In this document: in pieces, positions 1 to 5,459 of the stretch | How positions within the stretch are numbered: position 1 is the first letter of the stretch | Layout: every line of letters starts with the position of its first letter | Source: JAKQIM01 sp964633225 | GTDB lineage: Bacteria > Chloroflexota > Anaerolineae > Anaerolineales > UBA4823 | Assembly: GCA_964633225.1 (NCBI GenBank) | Contig: CAZWFQ010000137.1 | Span: 1-6,260 of the forward strand | Direction: 5' to 3' | DNA: 6,260 nt | The notes under the pieces: model-generated | What the model saw: the letters and a program-made list of their open reading frames with translations, nothing else | Database searches by the model: none | What the model was told of the DNA's origin: nothing | Program-made: the position numbers and the translations under genes

Positions 1-900
1 TCGCCTTCGAGTCCCACACACAGGAAAAGCGACGTCATGCGTTCCACGGAGAAGTTAGAAGAGCTTGGCTATCGGGTAGTGATCGGGAAAAACGTGAACA
101 ATCAGAAGGGCTTAGTATCTGCTACCGAAGAGGAGCGGGTAGCCGACCTGCATGAAATGTTCGCAAGAGACGACATCGATGCTGTTTTTGTTACCCAGGG
201 TGGGTATGGTTCTGCTCAGCTTGTTGATAAGCTTGATTACGATCTGATTCGAAAGAATCCTAAGATTTTCATCGGATTCAGCGACATCACGATGCTGCAC
301 CTGGCAATTGGTAAATTTGCAGGACTTCTTACTTTTCATGGCCCTGGTATGTGCAGGTTCAATGATGAAGAAATGACCGATTATACCTATCGGCAGATGT
401 TGAAGGCGCTTAGTAGCGATGCCCCAGTAGGAACGATACCCTTGGCGGATCCTAAAAAATGGCTCTATGCTCTCGAGGGCGGGGTCTGTGAAGGGGAGGT
501 CATCGGCGGGAATTTGACACTGATTTGTTCAAGTTTAGGAACCCCTTACGAAATTGATACGGCCGGAAAGATCCTGTTGTTGGAGGATGTGGATACAGAG
601 CCCTGGCTCTTTGACCATATGCTCTGCCACCTGCGAAACGCGGGAAAGCTCAAAGATGCCGCGGGCGTGGTGGTGGGTGAATGTGTGAACTGCGTACCCT
701 ATGAATACAAACCGGGATATTATATAGACACTTCCCTTGAGGATGTGCTCAACTACTACCTGAGGCCTTTGGGAGTGCCTGTGCTGTACGGGCTCCCTTT
801 AGGCCATACGAGGGATATGGCGACCATACCGCTAGGTACGTGCGCCAGGCTTGACTGCGAAAAAAAGGAACTCACAATCCTGGCAGGTGGCGTTCTCTGA
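1..900 (+). CDS. Peptidase family S66 (LD-carboxypeptidase / MccF-like), 5' end cut by window
   Basis: Cytoplasmic serine peptidase of the S66 family. LdcA members remove the terminal D-Ala from murein tetrapeptides; MccF members cleave microcin C-type adenylated peptides. The reading frame is open from base 1. The residues before the Met at 37 read SPSSPTHRKSDV and match the SSP element near the family N-terminus, so that Met is internal and the true start lies upstream. About 299 residues are visible, close to the usual 300-340. Counting from Met37, the turn GGYGS is at 55-59, the nucleophile Ser82 lies in GFSDIT, the likely catalytic Glu183 in LLLED, and His257 in GLPLGHT, so the whole Ser-Glu-His triad is present. 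The residue before GGYG is Gln where LdcA proteins often have Arg. TFHGP (99-103) looks more LdcA-like than MccF-like. The family is sure; the substrate is not. The stop TGA at 898-900 is 49 nt before the binding-protein gene. Confidence 0.93.
   Translation, partial: SPSSPTHRKSDVMRSTEKLEELGYRVVIGKNVNNQKGLVSATEEERVADLHEMFARDDIDAVFVTQGGYGSAQLVDKLDYDLIRKNPKIFIGFSDITMLHLAIGKFAGLLTFHGPGMCRFNDEEMTDYTYRQMLKALSSDAPVGTIPLADPKKWLYALEGGVCEGEVIGGNLTLICSSLGTPYEIDTAGKILLLEDVDTEPWLFDHMLCHLRNAGKLKDAAGVVVGECVNCVPYEYKPGYYIDTSLEDVLNYYLRPLGVPVLYGLPLGHTRDMATIPLGTCARLDCEKKELTILAGGVL
851..878 (+). promoter_or_regulatory. Possible sigma-70-type promoter for the binding-protein gene
   Basis: TTGACT at 851-856 matches the -35 consensus at 5 of 6 bases. 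After a 16-nt spacer, CACAAT at 873-878 matches the -10 consensus at 4 of 6. The site lies in the last codons of the peptidase gene. It would start transcription near 885, giving a leader of roughly 65 nt before the binding protein. Such matches arise by chance, so this is only a candidate. The transporter may equally be read through from upstream. Confidence 0.22.
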
Positions 901-930
901 TCCAATGACCTGTCCAAACCTATCAAAGAG

Positions 931-945
931 AAAGGAATAAAGGGA
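931..945 (+). promoter_or_regulatory. Ribosome binding site of the binding-protein gene
   Basis: A purine-rich stretch precedes the ATG at 950. AAAGGA lies at 931-936, too far away for ideal use. A second core, AAAGGGA at 939-945, ends 4 nt before the start. The second is the more likely Shine-Dalgarno site, though its spacing is short. The intergenic stretch 901-949 shows no strong hairpin or T-run, so I see no terminator between the peptidase and the transporter. Confidence 0.5.
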
Positions 946-949
946 TCAA

Positions 950-2578
950 ATGAAGACAAAACAAGTTTTTGTTTTGATGTTGGCGTGTATCTTGATGCTC
1001 ACCAACGTGGCTTGCGCCAGGCGAGTTGTGGCGCCCGAAGAGGTAGTCTTTAAACTGGCTATCCAGGAGGAAATTGATACCTTTAATCCTTTGTCTGCCT
1101 GGTCGATCGTATCTGCAGAAGCGCTCATGCTGGTTTATGACCCTCTGGTTCGCTATGACGCGTCTTATGATCCGGCACCCTGCCTGGCAAAGAGCTGGGA
1201 TATCAGCGAGGATCAACTGACCTGGACTTTTCATTTGGCCGAAGGGGTTAAATGGCACGATGGAGAGCCCTTTACTTCTGCTGATGTAAAATTCACCTAT
1301 GAGACCTTTTATGATCAGGGCGCATATTTGTATTCCGGCTATCTCGAAGGTATAAGCTCCATTGAGACCCCGGATGAAAATACAGTTGTAATTACAACTG
1401 AATATCCTAAGGCCAATATGCTCCTTAATACTACGCCCATCGTGCCAGAGCATATTTGGGGCCAAATCCCCGAAGAAGAGATCTATGACTGGATCGATGA
1501 GAAGGTCATTGGAACTGGGCCCTTTAAGTACAGCGCTGAGAGAAGCTCTGAAGGTGTCTATGCCTTTGTGCGAAACGCGGAATACTTCGGAGAAAAGAAG
1601 CCATCCATCGATACACTAGTCATGGTGCTCTATGAAAATTCCGATACCATTGCCACCGCTCTAGAGCTAGGTGAGATTGACGCTGCCGCAGCCTTAGCTG
1701 CTACGTCAAAGGTGACCCTGGCCGAAAATAAGAATGTGGAGATGGTCAACGCGGCAGTTCCTGGTTTCTCAATGGTGGCAATCAATATGGCGTCGGAGGA
1801 ATACGGCGGAACTGGAAATCCTCTTTTACGAGACAAGGTGATCCGCCACGCGATCGACTACTGCATTGATAGAGCATATATATTGGAACTGGCTTATAAC
1901 AATGCTGGAAAGGTAGGGTATACCCTGATCAACCCTGGTAACCCCTTCCACTACGAACCCACTGCCGAAGAACTGCGCGGCTATGATACGGCCAAGGCAG
2001 CTCAGATCCTCGAGGAGGCTGGTTATAGCGACGTGAACGGTGATGGGATCCGGGAAGACGCGCAAGGAAATCCTCTGTCATTTGAACTGATCACTATTTC
2101 TGATAACTCCTGGGAGACGAAGGCCGCACAGATCATTGCATCGAGCAGCCGGGAAGCAGGGATCGAGCTCCGATTGACCACTATGGATAGCGGCGCTTTG
2201 TCAGATATTGTCTATAGCTATGAATATGATATCCACATCTGGGGTTGGGGCGCAGATGCTGATCCGGGGACGATCCTGGCGATCTTTACGACTGATTATG
2301 GCAATGAAACCGGATTCTCCAACGAGCGCTATGATGAACTGTACTACGCACAAATGGCAGAGATGGATGATGCCAGGCGCATCGAGATGGTCCAGGAGAT
2401 GCAGCAAATCCTCTACGATGAGAGCCCTTATCTGATCTATATTCATGATGATTACGTGCAGGCCATCCGCACCGATAAGTGGACCGGCTATACGATCATT
2501 CCCAGCGAGACAGGCGGGCTCTTTTACAACTTGACTTTCAACAACTACATGGATATCAAGCCAGTAGATGGACAATGA
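950..2578 (+). CDS. Extracytoplasmic peptide-binding protein of an ABC importer (SBP family 5, DppA/OppA type)
   Basis: Captures the substrate outside the membrane and delivers it to DppB/DppC; 542 residues, normal for the family. The N-terminus is a signal peptide: MKTK, then a hydrophobic core at about 6-20 ending NVAC, with Cys22 the likely lipidated residue. That lipobox is imperfect (Asn at -3). Family 5 landmarks follow in order: FNPLSAW (45-51), MLVYDPLVRYD (60-70), LAKSWDISED (79-88), TWTFHLAEGVKWHDG (91-105) and PFTSADVKF (107-115), then TGPFKY (189-194). Near the C-terminus, WGWGADADPG (431-440) places Asp436 where OppA-type proteins hold the Asp that binds the peptide amino group (Asp419 in OppA, from memory), so a peptide ligand is plausible. 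A Ca-loop-like DVNGDGIRED lies at 361-370. Family 5 also includes nickel, sugar and opine binders, so the exact ligand is unknown. An exact 18-bp palindrome lies inside the gene at 1383-1400. Confidence 0.95.
   Translation: MKTKQVFVLMLACILMLTNVACARRVVAPEEVVFKLAIQEEIDTFNPLSAWSIVSAEALMLVYDPLVRYDASYDPAPCLAKSWDISEDQLTWTFHLAEGVKWHDGEPFTSADVKFTYETFYDQGAYLYSGYLEGISSIETPDENTVVITTEYPKANMLLNTTPIVPEHIWGQIPEEEIYDWIDEKVIGTGPFKYSAERSSEGVYAFVRNAEYFGEKKPSIDTLVMVLYENSDTIATALELGEIDAAAALAATSKVTLAENKNVEMVNAAVPGFSMVAINMASEEYGGTGNPLLRDKVIRHAIDYCIDRAYILELAYNNAGKVGYTLINPGNPFHYEPTAEELRGYDTAKAAQILEEAGYSDVNGDGIREDAQGNPLSFELITISDNSWETKAAQIIASSSREAGIELRLTTMDSGALSDIVYSYEYDIHIWGWGADADPGTILAIFTTDYGNETGFSNERYDELYYAQMAEMDDARRIEMVQEMQQILYDESPYLIYIHDDYVQAIRTDKWTGYTIIPSETGGLFYNLTFNNYMDIKPVDGQ
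1383..1400. repeat. Perfect 18-bp palindrome inside the binding-protein gene
   Basis: CAGTTGTAATTACAACTG equals its own reverse complement with no central spacer, centred between 1391 and 1392. It lies in coding sequence for residues 145-150 (TVVITT) and the first base of Glu151. It could be a dimeric-repressor operator or just a codon-choice coincidence; nothing else in the window identifies a regulator. Confidence 0.85.
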
Positions 2579-2610
2579 TTCTGGACTAAGGGATCTGCAA
2601 GATATGCAAT

Positions 2611-2616
2611 GAGAAG
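2611..2616 (+). promoter_or_regulatory. Ribosome binding site of dppB
   Basis: GAGAAG lies 9 nt before the ATG at 2626. A TAA at 2623-2625, in the dppB frame and directly before that ATG, excludes any earlier in-frame start. The ATGs at 2604 and 2609 are in other frames. The 47-nt gap 2579-2625 shows no terminator-like hairpin. Confidence 0.5.
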
Positions 2617-2625
2617 AATCTGTAA

Positions 2626-3594
2626 ATGCGTAAAAGACGCCTGCTAAGGAAAGTTGTGTACGCCTGTATCACCATTTTCTTTGTTTTGGTGTTTAACTAT
2701 TTCCTGTTCCGTATCCTACCGGGAGATGTTGTGAGCATGCTCTCGCGAAATGCAAAAGTTTCGCCGGAGATGATTGAGAACATCCGCTCCGCCTATGGAT
2801 TAGATCTGCCCTGGTATGAGCAGTTTGCTATTTATTTGAGAGACCTGTTCACTGGCAATCTGGGGACGTCTTTCATTTATAAGAAACCGGTCATCGAAGT
2901 GATCAGGGGCAAGATTCTCCCGACAATTGTACTGTTGGGGGTGGCGGAGATCATCGCAATCGTCATTGGAATCCTTTTCGGGATCATCAGCGCCTGGAAA
3001 CGTGGCAAGGCTGTGGATACAGGATTGCTTACAACCTCCCTTCTGCTATATTCAATGCCGGTCTTTTGGTTTGGCATGATATTGGTGCTGATCTTTAGCG
3101 CCACTTTGCAGATCTTGCCTACGGGAGGCATGGTTACGCCTGGGGTTCTTTTTGCAAATGCTTGGAGCAAGATGGCTGATATTGGACGGCACATGATCAT
3201 GCCGGTTATCTGTATGAGCCTGGCTATGGTTGGCGAATATGCGATCACCATGCGCAGCACAATGATCGATGTCCTGCAGGAAGATTACATCACCACAGCC
3301 AGGGCTAAGGGTTTCAGCGAGAAATATGTGCTGCGTAAACACGCCTTACCCAATGCCATGCTGCCCATGATCACCATCATCGCAATCAATTTGGGCTTGA
3401 TTGTAGGCGGTGCTATCCAGATTGAGACCGTATTTTCCTGGCCCGGCCTGGGGAATCTGATGTACACGGCACTCAACAACCGCGACTATCCGTTGCTGCA
3501 GGGCTTGTTTCTCATCGTTACGGCAAGCGTGATCCTGGCCAATGTATTGGCAGACTTGCTCTATGAGTTGGTTGACCCGCGCGTGAAGAGCTGA
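2626..3594 (+). CDS. dppB: Dipeptide/oligopeptide ABC importer permease, DppB type
   Basis: One of the two membrane subunits that form the peptide channel; 322 residues, typical of DppB/OppB/AppB. It begins with a basic MRKRRLLRK and a first membrane helix at about 10-30. The extracytoplasmic segment LPGDVVSMLS...YGLDLPWYEQFAIYLRDLFTGNLGTS (about 31-82) is characteristic of this permease branch. Further helices lie near 100-122, 133-158, 188-207, 246-266 and 289-312. The EAA loop that docks onto the ATPase runs from E219 to P247 and includes ARAKGFSEKYVLRKHALPNA. The sequence ends with the family's YELVDPRVK tail. The start is fixed by an in-frame TAA just upstream. The gene lies 47 nt after the binding protein and 10 nt before dppC. 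The symbol is family-level: dpp, opp and app cannot be told apart from the permease alone. Confidence 0.95.
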   Translation: MRKRRLLRKVVYACITIFFVLVFNYFLFRILPGDVVSMLSRNAKVSPEMIENIRSAYGLDLPWYEQFAIYLRDLFTGNLGTSFIYKKPVIEVIRGKILPTIVLLGVAEIIAIVIGILFGIISAWKRGKAVDTGLLTTSLLLYSMPVFWFGMILVLIFSATLQILPTGGMVTPGVLFANAWSKMADIGRHMIMPVICMSLAMVGEYAITMRSTMIDVLQEDYITTARAKGFSEKYVLRKHALPNAMLPMITIIAINLGLIVGGAIQIETVFSWPGLGNLMYTALNNRDYPLLQGLFLIVTASVILANVLADLLYELVDPRVKS

Positions 3595-3604
3595 TGGCAG
3601 GTAT

Positions 3605-4483
3605 ATGAACAGCATCAAAGCCAGTTTGCGAAAACGAGAATTCATTGAATTCTGCTTGCAGGTCTATCACAACAAGATGGCTTTTGCTGGGACATGTATT
3701 TTGCTTTTCTTTGTCCTTGTGGCCATTTTGGGGCCGCTGATTGTGCCCTTTGATGTGTTGAGTTTTGGGTCTGCTGCCGATGTGATGCAACCTCCGAGCT
3801 GGGGCCATCTCTTGGGCACCGATGATATGGGGCGCGATGTGCTGGCCTATCTGATTTCTGGCTCGCGTGTCTCGTTGCTGGTGGGATCTCTGGCGACTGC
3901 TCTTTCCATGATCGTGGGAACCGTGATTGGCATTGTAGCCGGATACACTGGCAAAGCGATTGACAACATCCTGATGCGCCTGACAGATTTCTTCCTGGTC
4001 ATTCCCTGGTTGCCGCTGATGATGGTCCTGGCAGCTGTGCTGGGCACAAGCATTTGGAATATTATCATTGTCATTGGAATGACCAGTTGGGCGGGAACAG
4101 CGCGTGTTGTTCGGGCGCAGACTCTTTCGGTGCGCGAGCAGCAGTTTGTTGAAAGGACGATTTCCCTGGGAGCAAATAGCTGGCATATTATGTCCCGGCA
4201 TATCTTGCCCAATGTATTTCCGCTCATCTTCGCCAACACCATCCTGGTGGCGGCCATTGCCATCACATCTGAGACGACGCTCAGTTTTCTGGGATTGGGA
4301 GACCCGACGACAGCCAGTTGGGGAATGATGCTGCATTATGCCTTTGAGGCGGGGGCCACATCCCGGGGAGCTTATTGGTATTTCTTGCCACCCGGAATTT
4401 GCGTGGTGGCTGTGGTATTAGCCTTTACATTTATGGGCTATGCCTTTGATGAGATCTTAAACCCCAAACTGAAGGAGAGATAG
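3605..4483 (+). CDS. dppC: Dipeptide/oligopeptide ABC importer permease, DppC type
   Basis: Second channel subunit, partner of DppB; 292 residues, normal for DppC/OppC. A cytoplasmic N-terminus with basic LRKRE and VYHNKMAF (the OppC_N pattern) leads into the first helix at about 27-49. The hallmark HLLGTDDMGRDVLAYLISGSRVSLLVG follows at about 68-94. Other helices lie near 95-113, 132-147, 150-165, 203-222 and 262-281. The EAA loop spans E178 to P206 and contains SLGANSWHIMSRHILPNVFP. The tail FDEILNPKLKER matches the usual DP(K/R)L-type end. The Shine-Dalgarno is weak (AGG at 3599-3601, close to the ATG). An in-frame TGA at 3584-3586 and the absence of another ATG make 3605 the best start, with translation probably coupled to dppB termination 10 nt upstream. 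The last codons carry the ribosome binding site of dppD. Confidence 0.95.
   Translation: MNSIKASLRKREFIEFCLQVYHNKMAFAGTCILLFFVLVAILGPLIVPFDVLSFGSAADVMQPPSWGHLLGTDDMGRDVLAYLISGSRVSLLVGSLATALSMIVGTVIGIVAGYTGKAIDNILMRLTDFFLVIPWLPLMMVLAAVLGTSIWNIIIVIGMTSWAGTARVVRAQTLSVREQQFVERTISLGANSWHIMSRHILPNVFPLIFANTILVAAIAITSETTLSFLGLGDPTTASWGMMLHYAFEAGATSRGAYWYFLPPGICVVAVVLAFTFMGYAFDEILNPKLKER
4472..4478 (+). promoter_or_regulatory. Ribosome binding site of dppD, supporting a GTG start
   Basis: AAGGAGA sits in the last codons of dppC, 9 nt before the GTG at 4488. This strong site, with the family-typical N-terminus MLLKVKSLRTYF that follows, supports the GTG start. Its position inside dppC implies re-initiation by ribosomes ending at 4483. 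Confidence 0.7.
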
Positions 4484-4487
4484 ATCT

Positions 4488-5459
4488 GTGCTGCTGAAAG
4501 TCAAAAGCCTGAGGACCTATTTCCGTACCTCCAAGGGTATTCTGCGGGCCGTGGATGACGTAAGCTTTGACCTGGACAGCGCCGAGGCCTTGGGTATCGT
4601 GGGGGAATCCGGCTGCGGCAAGACTACTTGCGCTCTTTCAATTGCCAAACTGTTGCCTAAGGAGGGGTATATTGCTGGCGGCGAGATCTTCCTGAACGGG
4701 AAGGACCTGGCTAAACTTTCCGAAAGAGATATTCGGGCGCACCGGTGGAAGGATGTTTCGATTGTGTTCCAGGGTGCTATGAATGCCTTGAATCCTGTCC
4801 TAACCGTTGGCCGGCAGATTGCAGAAGCGGTGGAACTCCACGATCAACTGGATAGGCCATCTGCCATGAAGAAGGCAGCCGACATGCTCGAATTGGTGGA
4901 AATCCCAAGAGATCGGATCGACCGGTATCCGCATGAATTTTCGGGTGGCATGAAGCAGAGAGCCATGATCGCCATGGCCCTTGCCTGTAACAGCAAAATT
5001 GTCATTGGAGATGAGCCGACTACCGCGTTGGATGTGATGATACAAGCCCAAATACTTGATCTGCTTGAGAAGCTGCGCAAGCAGATGGGCATGGGGCTCA
5101 TACTGATCACGCACGATTTATCGATCTTGGGTGAGACCTGCGATCGGATTGCTGTCATGTACGCTGGGAAAATCGTGGAGACTGGCACGGTGGAAGATAT
5201 TTTTGAAGATGCGCGGCACCCTTATACACAGAAACTGATTGCTTGTTTTCCAGATATATCTGCCAAGAAGGTCATTCCCGAGGGGATCGAAGGTTTTCCG
5301 CCCAACCTGGTTGCCCCCCCGGGAGGCTGCCGTTTCCATCCGCGTTGTGAGCATGCCAATGCGCAGTGCCGGCAGGATCAACCCGCGACAATCGTCTTAG
5401 GGAAAAGACACCAGGTGGCCTGTCACCTGGTAGAGGTGCAGCGTGAAAAAAGCGGCTGA
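4488..5459 (+). CDS. dppD: Dipeptide/oligopeptide ABC importer ATPase, DppD type
   Basis: One of the paired ATPases powering import; cytoplasmic, 323 residues, normal for DppD/OppD. Walker A GESGCGKTT is at 39-47, the Q-loop Gln at 95 in VFQGAMNALNP, the ABC signature FSGGMKQR at 151-158, Walker B IVIGDEP at 171-177 with catalytic Glu176, the D-loop at 180-182, and the switch His209 in LITHDLS. All catalytic residues are intact. After residue 240 comes the oligopeptide-transporter C-terminal domain with HPYTQKL (244-250) and APPGGCRFHPRC (276-287). Four cysteines (281, 287, 294, 312) match the conserved cluster of DppD-type ATPases, which has been reported to bind [4Fe-4S] in some members. 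Translation starts at GTG, 4 nt after dppC. The 3' end overlaps dppF by 17 nt and contains a hairpin next to the dppF ribosome binding site. Confidence 0.96.
   Translation: MLLKVKSLRTYFRTSKGILRAVDDVSFDLDSAEALGIVGESGCGKTTCALSIAKLLPKEGYIAGGEIFLNGKDLAKLSERDIRAHRWKDVSIVFQGAMNALNPVLTVGRQIAEAVELHDQLDRPSAMKKAADMLELVEIPRDRIDRYPHEFSGGMKQRAMIAMALACNSKIVIGDEPTTALDVMIQAQILDLLEKLRKQMGMGLILITHDLSILGETCDRIAVMYAGKIVETGTVEDIFEDARHPYTQKLIACFPDISAKKVIPEGIEGFPPNLVAPPGGCRFHPRCEHANAQCRQDQPATIVLGKRHQVACHLVEVQREKSG
5410..5431 (+). other. RNA hairpin at the dppD/dppF junction
   Basis: ACCAGGTG (5410-5417) and CACCTGGT (5424-5431) form a perfect 8-bp stem around the 6-nt loop GCCTGT. It lies in the dppD codons for HQVACHLV and stops one base before the dppF Shine-Dalgarno. 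No T-run follows, so it is not an intrinsic terminator. The right arm's CACCT (5424-5428) could instead pair with AGGTG (5434-5438), which overlaps that Shine-Dalgarno, so the two structures exclude each other. The pairing is seen in the sequence; a regulatory role is inferred. Confidence 0.5.
5432..5438 (+). promoter_or_regulatory. Ribosome binding site of dppF, supporting a GTG start
   Basis: AGAGGTG, close to the ideal GGAGGTG, lies inside the end of dppD. Its AGAGG core ends 6 nt before the GTG at 5443. The in-frame TAG at 5431-5433 excludes earlier starts. The only later alternatives nearby are TTG at 5467 and 5470, which lack a comparable site. GTG 5443 is therefore the preferred start. 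Confidence 0.7.

Noticed and set aside
514..542. Perfect TTGACA -35 element inside the peptidase gene
   Set aside because: No acceptable -10 follows at 16-18 nt, and it sits mid-gene with no nearby downstream start that would need it.
859..870. A AAA AAG slippery heptamer (861-867) near the end of the peptidase gene, a possible -1 frameshift site
   Set aside because: The shifted frame ends after about 13 codons at 906-908 and would only swap the last ten residues. I see no clear stimulatory stem after it, and the normal frame gives the expected family C-terminus.
898..948. TGATCC (898-903) and GGATCA (943-948) as an inverted repeat flanking the gap before the binding protein
   Set aside because: The arms are only 6 bp with a 39-nt spacer and no T-run, consistent with chance. 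It is neither a terminator nor a clear operator.
923..1465. Minus-strand open frame (180 codons) opposite the start of the binding-protein gene
   Set aside because: It overlaps a well-supported signal peptide and conserved family 5 motifs on the plus strand, and its own translation matches no family I recognise.
2579..2625. Possible hairpin after the binding-protein gene that could attenuate downstream transcription
   Set aside because: I found only 4-bp arms (such as TGCA with TGCA near 2596-2608) and no T-run. The gap looks like an ordinary spacer.
3637..3653. AGAATTC-ATT-GAATTCT hairpin with two EcoRI sites at the start of dppC
   Set aside because: It encodes the repeated residues EFIEF, so it follows from the protein sequence. 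It is AT-rich and has no regulatory position relative to the start.
3518..4336. Long minus-strand open frame (272 codons) opposite dppB/dppC
   Set aside because: It lies wholly opposite two clearly conserved permease genes. Its translation is rich in His, Gln, Asn and Arg, as expected from the reverse complement of hydrophobic codons, and shows no recognisable domain.
5314..5320. Run of seven C in dppD, and a run of seven G at 5673-5679 in dppF, as possible phase-variation tracts
   Set aside because: Both encode conserved family residues (APPGG and SGGK) in intact frames. The runs are too short to suggest slippage control.
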